This document shows, piece by piece, positions 54,682 through 64,000 of a DNA stretch of 64,000 bases. How positions within the stretch are numbered: the first letter of the stretch is position 1; every line of letters starts with the position of its first letter. The DNA is taken from contig NC_082421.1 of the NCBI RefSeq assembly GCF_004011695.2, positions 496,001 through 560,000 on the forward strand. The letters run 5' to 3'. The notes under the pieces are model-generated. The model searched no databases and was not told the origin of the DNA. It saw only the letters and a program-made list of their open reading frames with translations. Source of the stretch: Ascochyta rabiei (Eukaryota; Ascomycota; Dothideomycetes; Pleosporales; Didymellaceae). The position numbers were made by a program, and so were the translations under genes.

Positions 54682-55160
54682 ATGTCCACAGACATCCAAA
54701 ACCTCAAGTCCTTCGATCCGTTCGCGGAAGCCGAAGACGCCGGTGGAGAAATAAAGGTTGGGAACCAGCAGAACTATATTCATATTCGAATCCAGCGTAC
54801 GTACAGCCTCTTGGTGTTTGTATTCATCCATATTGGTCGCTGGCACAGCTCCCAGCGCACACTTGCATTCAACACCTATCTGCGTCATTTCAGAGCACCA
54901 GGCTGACAGCACCCTTAGAGCGCAATGGTCGCAAGACCCTAACCACGGTCCAAGGCCTGCCTAAGAAGTTTGACCAGAAGAAGATCCTCAAAGTGATCAA
55001 GAAGCAGTTTGCATGCAATGGCACCGTCGTCGCTGACACGGAGATGGGCGAGGTGATTCAGTTGCAGGGCGATCAGCGCAAGGATGTGCAGGATTTCTTG
55101 ACCAACAAGAAGGATGGCCTGGGTCTTGATGTCAAGACTATCAAGGTCCACGGCTTCTAG
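54682..55160 (+). CDS. SUI1: Translation initiation factor eIF1 (SUI1)
   Basis: Two exons: 54682-54796 and 54919-55160, intron of 122 nt (GTACGT...GGCTGACAGCACCCTTAG); 118 aa. An earlier AG at GCTGACAG is out of frame. Spliced: NQQNYIHIRIQQRNGRKTLTTVQGLP, FDQKKILKVIKKQFACNGTVV, GEVIQLQGDQRKDVQDFL, then GLDVKTIKVHGF, the full SUI1 domain. eIF1 binds the 40S P-site region and enforces AUG selection. Length, motifs and stop are as expected. Confidence 0.95.
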
Positions 55161-55504
55161 CCCAAGTGCGCCATGAGCCGCTGCCCGCGCCGGGCGCTCC
55201 ACGGGAACAGACGGAGAGCGTGGCGCGTGTCATGTGTGACATGTGCTGGAAAGGCGACGAGGCTGAGAACGCGGCACACTGTCGTAGATACCCTGGGTTG
55301 GACGAGTATGATTTGTTTCCTATCGTCGCTCCTTTGGATGAACATATGAGGGGGGGGGGCAAGTACTTCCACGCCAGAGGATATGCAAGCCACAGGGTAT
55401 ACTAATAGGAGGAAGAACGTCAGAGATGGTCCGTAGTCAATCCATGACCATGACTCTAACAGAATTTCTTATGTGCATGATGTCCGGACAGACCGGTGAA
55501 GCGT
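55161..55504. other. Intergenic, eIF1 3' flank
   Basis: 344 bp convergent flank with a G10 run at 55350-55359; no gene. Confidence 0.4.
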
Positions 55505-56665
55505 TCAGCCAAATAATCCAAGCAGTGAGGCAACATCTTGCTGCTTCTCCTGTCTGACTTTACGCTTCTTCGTCGCGCGGTCGCTCCCATCTTGTATAGG
55601 CCGAGCAACACGCGGCTGTGTTTCTTTTGCAGCTGGGTCGCGGACGAACCATGCTATACTCTCACTCCGAAGATAAGGCTCTGCAGCAGCATCACAAGTC
55701 AAAGAAAGCGTAACCAAATCGTCAACTTCTCCCTCGGGCGATGGCAGCTCCTCAGCAAATCCGCACAGACGCTCCGTCTTCTCGGCTATCGAGTACCGCG
55801 ACCCGCACACCGTCTGGGTAAACTTGTCTTGATCAACAGAGCCAGGACGGACCCACCGACCGCAGGCCTTCGGAGTAGCATCCCACCCGCCAGTCGAGTG
55901 ACGACGATCCACACCGACAAGCCTCAGCGCCGGAAACGCATCAAGGTGCCGTGGTAGCGCGTCAGACATGCAAGACAAAAAGAGCAGCTTCAGCTTCCGT
56001 AACGCCTTCTTTTCGCGCACCGCGCGACACCAGGCACGCACGCTGGACTCGCTCAACGCCGCGCAGTCCCCGGGGTGTCTGGAGTCGCCGACTTGGACCA
56101 GAGCTGCTAACGTCGGAATGTTCGCAAGGGACAGTAACTGTGAGAGGTCCAGATCCGTGCCGTGGGCGCAGAAGCGGGTGAGCACACTGCCGTCGAGCGC
56201 GGTCAGGCTTTTGACGATGGAAGGCCAGGAGGCGAGGGAGTCGTGGTGGCTTACGCGGAAAGCATGGGTGAGATCTAGCTGGTTCGGATATGCTTTCTGG
56301 AACAGCGTCCAGGAATTGAAAGTCAGGGTGTCACTGCTTGGGAGTCAGTCACAGCCTCGGTTGTGGAAGGATCCAACTGACGTGGCTTTGAGATGTCGAT
56401 AGACCATGCCAGCATAGTGCCAACCCGGGTACGCAAGCGTCTCGGGCATGAAAAGCTCCGCATGCCAGCAGCACGACCGCAGAGCCATATCTCGCAGGGT
56501 GCTCGACCCTCGCGCTGTGCTTTTATAGGTTTGCGGGTTCACCCGTCTACCCCTGGCATGCTTCTTCCACGTAGGAACCATAGATCGAACGCGACTTGAA
56601 ATAGTCTCTGTATAGATCTGGCCATTATCACGGTTGAAAGACTCCATTGTTCTGCTATTGAACAA
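55505..56665 (-). CDS. Hypothetical protein, leucine-rich-like C-terminus
   Basis: Two exons: 56665-56382 and 56333-55505, intron of 48 nt (GTCAGT...GTGACTGACTCCCAAGCAG); 370 aa from the first ATG (a second in-frame ATG is six codons later). The N-terminal segment is basic. The C-terminal half, with ALRKLKLLFLSCMSDALPRHLDAFPALRLVGVD, has leucine spacing like leucine-rich repeats of fungal F-box-type proteins, but no F-box is seen. It ends with a Lys-rich, possibly nuclear, stretch (DRATKKRKVRQEKQQ). Function unknown. Confidence 0.6.
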
Positions 56666-57107
56666 GGGGTAAGCGGGAACCTTTGGGCCTATTGGAACTC
56701 GCGTCTTTGGCTGGAGATGTATAGTTCACCACATGCAGATTACGGTGCGTAAAGAACGGGAGTTACGAGAAGTGAACAGAGTATACTTTGGTTGGAGTAT
56801 AGTAGAGCGAGCTCTAGAAATGAAAAGCTGCGATCGATGGAGAGGTATATTAAGAGTCAAGAAAGAAGCGCGTTCCAGCTTGGCGCACAGACCGGAACAC
56901 GGTTTCGCGACCTCACGTGTTAACTGTTGCCTTTTCTCATCGAAAGAGCATGAATTGGTTGGGTATTGCACCTTTCGATCTGAAGATCCCACTTCCCATC
57001 TATCAGTGCCAAACGAATCTCCTCAGGTCATAGCGGACATGAATAGAAATGATCCTGCCAAGAACGCCATTACACGCCGATCAGCTCCGCGATGGTTGCG
57101 ATGCTTT
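56666..57107. other. Intergenic, hypothetical gene / TAF5 end
   Basis: 442 bp with no recognised feature. Confidence 0.4.
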
Positions 57108-59534
57108 CTAAACTCGCTGTGGCAGGTATGCACTTCCTGCTAGCACCAAGTTCATCCTCGTGAATTGGACCTTGTAGACGGGCGAGTCCTTTGTGGGGAA
57201 TGCGCTGATCTGATCTGCCGATATGCCCGTCTCCTTCGCTGCCTTCTTCGTTGTGACCGTAGTGCCACTCGCGCCCTTTGTTGTAAGCGCACCGTCTGTC
57301 TTGGCTGCGCCATCTGTGCCCTTGCCACCACTCTCAACAGTCTCCTGTAGGACATCCCAGACACGCACAGTCTTGTCTGCACCGGCGGAAACGAGTACAC
57401 TAGACTCTACACTCCACGAAAGTGACCAAATGCCACCCTTGCCGTGCCCGCGCATGCGCTTACGTCTACGTCCTGTCTCCAGGTTCCACAGCACGATGTT
57501 ACCCACATCGTCTGCGGATGCGAGGGTCTTGCCATCTGGCGAGCAAGCAATAGCTGTCACGTTGCCAGTATGACCGGTGAAGAGACGTAGGCAGTTGCCA
57601 CCGGAGATGTGCCACATACGCACGGTGCGATCACAAGATCCGGTGAAGACGTAGAGATTGTTGGGGTGGAATGCAACACAATCGACATCGTTGTCGTGCC
57701 CTACGTAGATGCGTAACGGCTCGATGTGATCAGTGGACCATAGTCGCGCGGTGCGGTCATTGGAGCCAGTGAGGAAGTAGTGCCCATATGGTCCCCACTG
57801 GAGATCCCAGATAGGGTTGTCGTGGCCGCGGTAAGCGACCAGACAGGTCCATGTGTCAAGAGACCACAGTCGGACGGTCTTGTCTTCGGAGCAGGAGAGG
57901 AGGAATTGAGTGTTGGTAGGTGGGCCGCCCTCGACGTGGTTTGAGGTAGAAGGCGAGAAGGAGACAGCGTAGACTGGGCCGGCATGGCCAACGAGGCGTC
58001 GCGATGAAGAAGGTTGTGTGTTGCTCTCAGGTAACGAGGATGTGAGAGGACTGCCGTCCATGGACCAAACGCGGATGTAGGATTCGGCCATGCCAGCTGC
58101 TACGAGCTGGTTGTCGCCGGAGAACTCGATGCAGTTGATGCTGTCATATGTGTTGTGAAAGGTATACATGGTAACGCTGACAGCCGGACCAACGCCACCG
58201 GTGCGACCTTCCATCTTGTAGCGATCACGGTACTCCATGATCTTGGCCACCTCCATGGAGACATCGCGCGCCAACGACGGCGGCAATGGTACTGTGTCAC
58301 GTGAAGGCCCATCTTCCGTTGGCTCTCGCTTGATGCGCTGCTCGTACTCGTCCACTAAAGATGACTGCCCGGGCTTGGGCGCGTTCTTGGCGTCTTCGTC
58401 CTGCAGGGTCGCTCGGACATCGTCTTGCAGGTCTTGATCCTGGGGGTATGGGCCAAGCTGCAGGCGGATTCGTGCAGCATCAGCTTCCGGATCGTGGCGG
58501 CTCGTGAGCGGATGACCGGGGTTGTGTCCCGGAATACCTTCGTCTTCTGCTGGCAGCTCATCCTCTCCCTGTCCTCCTGCCAGGATCGCTGCTATGCTCT
58601 TCTCTGCAGTCGCTGTTCGATCGACGGTGACGATGTTCAGGTGGTCCCGAACGATGTCCATGAGCGCCTGGCCGCCCTCAAACATCTTCGACTCCAAGAA
58701 CTGGATCAGGTTGTAGAAGGGCATCGTGGTCAAGGTCAACCGGTACTTGTTCTCGGTGTATAGCTTCGCAATGTTGCTCTCTGTGAGATGAGAGGGCAAG
58801 CGCACCTGCCGGAGCGTCTTGATCTCATCGCCATGGTCGCGCTCGAACTGATTCTGATAGGTTGCAAAGAAGGTTTCGGCATCCTTGGTGAAGTAGTCGC
58901 GCACCAGGTCCATGAAGGAGTAGACGAAGACGGGCCACAGCAGCTTCCGCAGTTCTGGCCTGTACAGATCCAGGTTGTCTTCTGTGTATTTGCGCAACAG
59001 CTCGAACGATTTTGTGTACTTGGCACCGCCTGTCTCCGTGCTGCCGCTGACGAGAGGCTGGCCGTTCGGCTGGGGTTCGGACTCCTTGCGGAGCATTGCT
59101 TCGGTACGCACATAGCCCTTCTTGGAGAGATACTCGAGCACCTTGGGAGGGTCAGCAGGATACACCAGGTAGTCGCATGCGAGAGGTGGTTCGCATGGTA
59201 GGGGCGGCCCGCGCCATGTGCAGGATGCCTTCACAGGAACACGTGCAGGATGCCTTCACAGGAACACGTGCTTGCGTGACCAGTTGCGCACACCAGACAG
59301 ACCTGGCCACGGGTGCAAGGAGCGGGACAGGATCGTGGAAGGCAGCAGGGCATAGCAGACACTCACTATCTGGTTCAGGTTCTGCTGCGACTGGGGCCCC
59401 GAGGTGGTCGGCGGCGGCGGAGGGCCGGTGCTCTGTTGCGGCGTCATGCTGTGTGGTGGGAGGCCGGCGCTGGGAGGGCCGTTTGTGCCTACGCTCATGG
59501 CGCGCGCAGGCCCTGGCCCCGGTGGGCCTGACAT
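57108..59534 (-). CDS. TAF5: Transcription initiation factor TFIID subunit 5
   Basis: Two exons: 59534-59367 and 59141-57108, intron of 225 nt (GTGAGT...GCTGACCCTCCCAAG); 733 aa. Exon 1 is Pro/Ser-rich. The join gives LNQIVLEYLSKKGYVRTEAMLRKES, a LisH motif. Next is the TAF5 N-terminal domain (SFELLRKYTEDNLDLYRPELRKLLWPVFVYSFMDL). Six or seven WD40 repeats (ending in DRTARLWS, DRTVRMW, GNIVLWN, DKTVRVWD) fill the C-terminal half. TAF5 is a scaffold of TFIID and in many fungi also of SAGA. The intron contains a 25-bp tandem duplication (listed). Confidence 0.95.
59218..59267. repeat. 25-bp tandem duplication in TAF5 intron
   Basis: GTGCAGGATGCCTTCACAGG plus AACAC occurs twice head to tail with no difference, inside the TAF5 intron. 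It lengthens the intron by 25 bp. Confidence 0.95.
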
Positions 59535-59885
59535 GTCGAATGCGTTCCTTCTCGTTGATGCTAGCGCGCGCTGTAGCGCCCTGGGCCGTGTCGAAGGCTC
59601 GAGGTTGGGAAGGAGCGCAGCGCGTGGCGTGCGGCAGGGCGGTCGGTGTCGGAGGAGCGGCGGAGCGGTGGCTATGCGGAGCGGGCGGAGGAGACATTTG
59701 GTAGCGATGCCCTGTGGCTGGTGCCGCCAAGCGTGGGGCCGGGGTGGAGCAGAGAGCAGAGCAGAGAGCATCGCTTCACACCTTCAATCCCCTCCAATCC
59801 CCTCCAATCCCCTCCATGGCACCATTCCCTTCGGTCGCAAATCCCGGTCCCTCTGACCAACCGATCGCGAAATCATAGTCTCACC
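59535..59885. promoter_or_regulatory. Divergent promoter TAF5/MED11-like
   Basis: 351 bp between two divergent genes for polymerase II machinery. The stretch 59783-59817 carries short repeats of CCCCTCCAAT(C), three copies. Confidence 0.5.
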
Positions 59886-60521
59886 ATGTCGACCGATGCC
59901 GCAACCCCACACGCCATGGATACCGATGCCCCGGCTCCCACGCTACCCTCCGATGAGCACGCACCCACAGCGTCGCAGCAAACATACCACCAAATCGCCG
60001 CATCCCACATCGAGGCCCTCAACAAGCTCAACAGCAACTTGCCCGACATCCTCGCTCTGATCGCTGCCGCCCTCTCCCAGCTCACCAACAACCCCATCCA
60101 GTCCGAACCACGAGAAGACTCGCCCCAGTCGCGCAACATGGACACTCTCGCCTTCGGCAACGCGATAAAGTCCTTCATGCAGGACTTCCGCGCCACGCTG
60201 ATCGACCAGATCAACGACCTGGAGCGCTACAAGGTCATTCCTGCAACCATGCCCAAGTTCACGGCGCTACCAAGCGCAATGCCCGGTGTGGGAGGCGCCC
60301 AGCAGCAGCAGCAATCGCAAGCAGCGCTGAAGCAAGACCCAGATGCTGGTGTTCAGAACGGGGGGTATGGAGACTTCGACGTGGGTGTCTTGAACGCGAG
60401 GGTTGCGGCTGGGCAGGTAGGAGGGGATGATGCCCTGGACAGGGTGAAGGCGGTGCTGGACGCGCTTCTGGAGAGGAGTGGGCAGAAGACGGAGGGAGAG
60501 GAGATGGCGGTAGACGGGTGA
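59886..60521 (+). CDS. Mediator complex subunit 11-like
   Basis: 211-aa single exon. After an acidic/Ala-Pro N-terminus comes TYHQIAASHIEALNKLNSNLPDILALIAAALSQLTNNPI, an amphipathic helix pair, then FGNAIKSFMQDFRATLIDQINDLERYKVIPA, matching the helical hairpin order of fungal Med11. The C-terminus has a short polyGln run and an acidic end. Med11 lies in the Mediator head with Med22. The family is short and divergent, so the assignment is tentative. It shares a promoter with TAF5. Confidence 0.6.
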   Translation: MSTDAATPHAMDTDAPAPTLPSDEHAPTASQQTYHQIAASHIEALNKLNSNLPDILALIAAALSQLTNNPIQSEPREDSPQSRNMDTLAFGNAIKSFMQDFRATLIDQINDLERYKVIPATMPKFTALPSAMPGVGGAQQQQQSQAALKQDPDAGVQNGGYGDFDVGVLNARVAAGQVGGDDALDRVKAVLDALLERSGQKTEGEEMAVDG

Positions 60522-60877
60522 AGAGTCCAAGGCCGACGCGTACCAAACACCACACGCCCGAGTGGGTCTCCATCTGCTGCGCTCCAACCAGCACCAGTGC
60601 CCGAGTAAGAGCCAGGCTAACTCTCAGTTGGCCGGTCGTGTATACGGCCGTTCACGGGACAAACCAAGCCTCCACGATGCGCATGCAAAGCAGCTGCCTC
60701 GGCACCTTGCGCCTCCGTGGCCGTAAAGGAGACTGCGAGATGGATAGGAGAGATGGAGAGATCCAGGTCACAGGCTCAGCACTACCCTCATGAGCTATGG
60801 CTTTTCGGTGAACCGCTAGCATCTCATCGGCCCAATGCAAACGATAGACAATCAACAGCACTACCATTGTGTCGTCA
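60522..60877. other. Intergenic, convergent flank
   Basis: 356 bp with no gene. Confidence 0.4.
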
Positions 60878-61933
60878 TTAGCTTTGATAACTTTCTCGCA
60901 CACCCTCCCCCTCCTTCTTGGGCTGCAGCACATCTCTCATGACCGTGATATCCGTCGGCGTAGTCCTACAACACCCTCCGACAAGCACGGCGCCAGCAGC
61001 AGCCCATTGCTCCGTCTTGGCCGCCAGCTGCCCTCCCTCAGTCCTCAGCCCTTCCCACTCCCTGGCCGCGGCGTTCCACTGCTCGCCCGAGTTGGGATAC
61101 ACCATCATCTTCCACTTGCGCCCTCGCTGCAGCGGCCTGAGCACCTTGAGCGCCTCGAGCCCAACGTCGTCTGGCACGCAGTTGAAGCCGATGGCTATGA
61201 CCTGTGCTGCGCTTTCGAACAGCGCGGCCATCTGCGTCAGGGGCGTGCCGTCGCTGATGTGCTCTGCGTCTCTCAGCGTGAAGGCGAACCAGGCTTCTGT
61301 GCCCTTGAACTCCTCGCTCAGCAACTCCAACAACGCTTCAGTCTCGCGCAGGGAAGGAATGGTTTCGCACGCGAGCACATCCACACAGGCCTCCACCAGC
61401 GCCTGTATCCTCCCTCGGTGGAACGCTTTCATCTCTTCCTTGCTGAGATGGTAGTCGCCGCGGTACTCGCTCCCGTCTGCAAGGAAAGCGCCATACGGCC
61501 CCACGCTACCAGCGACGAAGAGGCGGTTTCTAATCGATTGGCGGTAGTCCGCAATGCTGCTTCTCTCCAAGATACCCAGCTTCTCCCCCTCACTCAAACC
61601 CTTGACATGCTCCTGGATCCACTCATCCCGTGCCTCTTGAGCTAGTTCCACGCTCTTTCTCACAACTGCTTTGCCCTGCTCGTCATCAAGGCTGAGGTGT
61701 TTGCCGAGTCCCGCAAGTGAGGCCTGGTAGGATGCTGTGATGGCGACTTGGGCGCCGGCGCGGTAATAATCCAAGTGTGTTTGCTTGATCAGGGCTGGGT
61801 TTTGGAGGAGCATCTCTGCCGACCACAAGGCGCCTGAAATGTCTGCGCCCAGTGTTTCCAGATAAGTGGCTAGTGCGCCGTCTAGTAGGACGGGAGCCTC
61901 GAGAAGTGATGATAGCTTGGAACCATTCGTCAT
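60878..61933 (-). CDS. Homocysteine S-methyltransferase
   Basis: Single exon, 351 aa. VLLDGALATYLETLG at the start, ITASYQASLAGLGKHLS, and GPYGAFLADGSEYRGDY define the family. The zinc-binding cysteines are in AIGFNCVPDD and GGCCRTTP. The enzyme moves a methyl group from S-methylmethionine or AdoMet to homocysteine, forming methionine (yeast Mht1/Sam4 group), in the cytosol. Complete and unremarkable. Confidence 0.94.
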   Translation of the reverse strand: MTNGSKLSSLLEAPVLLDGALATYLETLGADISGALWSAEMLLQNPALIKQTHLDYYRAGAQVAITASYQASLAGLGKHLSLDDEQGKAVVRKSVELAQEARDEWIQEHVKGLSEGEKLGILERSSIADYRQSIRNRLFVAGSVGPYGAFLADGSEYRGDYHLSKEEMKAFHRGRIQALVEACVDVLACETIPSLRETEALLELLSEEFKGTEAWFAFTLRDAEHISDGTPLTQMAALFESAAQVIAIGFNCVPDDVGLEALKVLRPLQRGRKWKMMVYPNSGEQWNAAAREWEGLRTEGGQLAAKTEQWAAAGAVLVGGCCRTTPTDITVMRDVLQPKKEGEGVRESYQS

Positions 61934-62804
61934 CCTGGCCGTTCAGAGAATGTCGGTTGCGGTGGGAAATGATCTTCTGCTCGTCACGGCAGCGATGTCA
62001 CCAGGTTTCATCTCTAGATTTGCAGATTACTGTGTTGAAAGGGTGGGCCGATCTTCGGGATGGAAATCCGGGGAAAGGGCCGACTCTTTCTGATCAGAGA
62101 GAAATCCGACGAGTCAATCTAGAGCGCAGAGGACTCGCTCCAGACCTCAAAAGGTACTACGACATCTTCAGTACTACCCAACCAAGTGCGAGGAAGCGGT
62201 TGTGATTTCGCGCATCAGGACCAGGCTCATGCAGGTGAGTCAGCCTAGACTGATCGACTTGAGAACATCCAGCGCGCCAGAGGTGCATGTCTCGACATCA
62301 CATATCGCACAAGCAGCAAATTCGGCCGTGGTAAAGGGTGTTGTATATTACATGCTAGACTGTTGCCGGCCCTCGCAGATGGTAACATATCGAAGAGAAG
62401 ACCTGTCTAGCTAAAAGACACAGAGTCCTAGAAAGATCGCTGACCACCCATACCCATGACGCATACACAATTATCCACATGATCAGAATACGCGATCGAT
62501 GTTGGATTCGATAAAACATGCAGGCACCCCGACGAAACCACGAAGTATGCTGTCTGACAAGCCATCTGAGACCGCGTACATGACGCAGGACAACAACGTG
62601 CGATTAAGCGAAGAGAGCGAGAGCCAACGCAATGACGATGGCTTCGATGGGGCTTCGGCCTACGGCAATAATCTGGCCCATATTGACAGGTACTTCGATG
62701 TAGGATGGAGTGGGAGTGATGATGGTGCCATTGGCACTGCCAGACGGGTAAGGGTAGCTGAGTGGAAAGTTAGCTCGACTCAGAAGATGACAGCAATTGT
62801 GACT
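61934..62804. other. Intergenic, HMT promoter side
   Basis: 871 bp; small ORFs on the plus strand lack recognisable features. Confidence 0.4.
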
Positions 62805-64000
62805 TTACCCAGATCCAGACGGAAGATATTCGGTGCCACGGCTCGTAGTGACAGCGTCCGTGGCGGTGTCGATGAGCGAGTTGCTAGAGGGTAACAGCGC
62901 GGTGATGTAGCTTGTCGATGTCAGGGTCAAACGGCTCGTAATCCTAGTAGTGCCATCGATGACGGTCGTGCTGGCCGAAGAAGATGGATGTCCTGGGTAC
63001 ACCATGCCAGAGCTGATAGATGTTACAGCGGGATACGTGCCAGAAACAGTGCTTAGGGAGCCAGACGGTACGACTGGAGCTGATCCGGAAGAGTAGCCCT
63101 GAGGTATACTTGCTGTTCCCTGGGTGGGCAGCGCGGTGGTTTCAGGAGCTGTGTAGCCACTTGACGGTGGACCGGATGCACTAGGACCTAAGGAAGTGGG
63201 AACAGAGCCAGTGTTTGTGCCTACAGGTCCGGTTGAGCTGGACACCTGGTATCCGGACGTGGGCACGGCGTCAGTGTTGGTGTTACTCGGCAACGATGGC
63301 AAGTAGGCACCGCTCGATGGGGCGCCACTGGAGCCAGGGGATCCAGATGTGGGCATAGAATCAGTGGCAGTGTAGCTCGATACAGATGGCAAGTTCGAAC
63401 CACTGGGGACGGCATTGGAACCCGGGTACCCAGAGGTAGGAACAGCAGCAGTGTTGCTCGATGCAGACTGGGAGTAGACACCGCTTGACGGGTTGGTACT
63501 AGAAGCTGGGTATCCAGAAGTAGGCACAGCATCAGTCGCGGTGTTGCTCGGTGCCGAGGATTGACCGTAACCGCTTGAGGGCGTGGCGTCTGAAGTTAGG
63601 ACAGCGCCAGTGTTGGTACCAGTCGTAGGCTGACTTGAACCTGGCCATGCGGTTGTCGACAGCTGAGGAGGATCGTAGCCGTTCGAAGAAGCAGAAGGGG
63701 ACATTCCAGGAGGAAAAGAGGTGGGAATAGAATCGGTCAGGCTACCAGGCAGTGAAGCCGAGCCGCTCAGACTGGGTCGTGGAACAACGACCGTATCGGA
63801 ACCAGAGGGACCTGTGGGCTGCGTCGAGGTCTGAGCAGGAGGCGTGTACATGCTTGGAGGGCCGGATGCATCTGATGGGGTCGAAGCTGGGATCGAGTCG
63901 GTACCCGTGACTGGCAATGAAGGGTCGGGAGAGATCAAGCTAACTGAAAAGTCAATCGACCGCGAAGAACCAGTAGGCAGAGCCGAGCTCTGGACAGGAG
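62805..64000 (-). CDS. Ser/Thr/Pro-rich repeat protein, partial (5' end outside window)
   Basis: Minus-strand ORF from its stop at 62805, open to the right window edge, so the N-terminus and any signal peptide lie outside. At least ~398 residues: mucin-like, with about six degenerate repeats of ~30 residues built around VPTSGYPGSS...PSSG.Y.PS.SSNT.TDA. The C-terminal 70 residues are less repetitive (VIDGTTRITSRLTLTSTSYITALLPSSN). It is likely a secreted or cell-wall protein heavily O-glycosylated (inference from composition). Repeat number probably varies between strains. Confidence 0.75.
   Translation of the reverse strand, partial: PVQSSALPTGSSRSIDFSVSLISPDPSLPVTGTDSIPASTPSDASGPPSMYTPPAQTSTQPTGPSGSDTVVVPRPSLSGSASLPGSLTDSIPTSFPPGMSPSASSNGYDPPQLSTTAWPGSSQPTTGTNTGAVLTSDATPSSGYGQSSAPSNTATDAVPTSGYPASSTNPSSGVYSQSASSNTAAVPTSGYPGSNAVPSGSNLPSVSSYTATDSMPTSGSPGSSGAPSSGAYLPSLPSNTNTDAVPTSGYQVSSSTGPVGTNTGSVPTSLGPSASGPPSSGYTAPETTALPTQGTASIPQGYSSGSAPVVPSGSLSTVSGTYPAVTSISSGMVYPGHPSSSASTTVIDGTTRITSRLTLTSTSYITALLPSSNSLIDTATDAVTTSRGTEYLPSGSG

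Noticed and set aside
60869..61645. 258-codon ORF antisense to homocysteine S-methyltransferase
   Set aside because: Shadow of a well-supported gene.

Overview
The window is nuclear DNA of a filamentous ascomycete, most likely a Dothideomycete of the Pleosporales type (inference). It shows compact genes on both strands, short GT-AG introns of about 45-240 nt with CTAAC-type branch sites, fungal-only families (a Kel3-type kelch protein, AA9 monooxygenase with CBM1, short BTB proteins), and an AT-rich foldback element. I modelled 26 protein genes or gene fragments, one BTB pseudogene, one highly unusual tRNA gene, one TA-flanked 726-bp palindromic element, and several simple repeats. Splice sites were chosen by eye from donor, branch, acceptor and reading-frame continuity; no homology search was run. 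Layout from left to right: COX20(-) and POL2(+, DNA polymerase epsilon) share a promoter. A BTB pseudogene and an unrecognised ORF follow. Next come a frameshifted zinc alcohol dehydrogenase(-), MOG1(-), BUD20-like(-), mitochondrial aconitase(+, with an 11-nt microexon and a GC-AG intron), a SprT-like protease(+), a BTB gene(-), an unrecognised Q/S-rich protein(+), RPL12(+), a DEAH-type helicase(+), KEL3-like(-), prolyl aminopeptidase(+), RING protein A(-) and a CaMK-type kinase(-). After the palindromic element come phosphoglycerate mutase(-), MED9(+), a SnoaL-like protein(+), RING protein B(+), the tRNA-Asp gene, an FAD monooxygenase(-), pyroglutamyl peptidase(+), AA9 LPMO with CBM1(-), an S41-type secreted protein(-), eIF1(+), an unknown gene(-), TAF5(-), a MED11-like gene(+), homocysteine S-methyltransferase(-), and a Ser/Thr/Pro-repeat wall-type protein(-) running off the right edge. 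Most genes are housekeeping (replication, transcription, translation, respiration, glycolysis). The accessory part is the BTB and RING paralogues, the foldback element, the LPMO and the repeat-rich wall protein. The most striking object is at 43302-43593. A complete 72-nt tRNA-Asp(GUC) can be read there with every cloverleaf stem paired and the known aspartate identity nucleotides present. It is split by the expected intron after position 37 and by three further insertions in the D arm, anticodon stem and T arm. Each insertion has a spliceosomal GT donor, an internal branch-like motif and an AG acceptor. I know of no nuclear tRNA gene described with this architecture.
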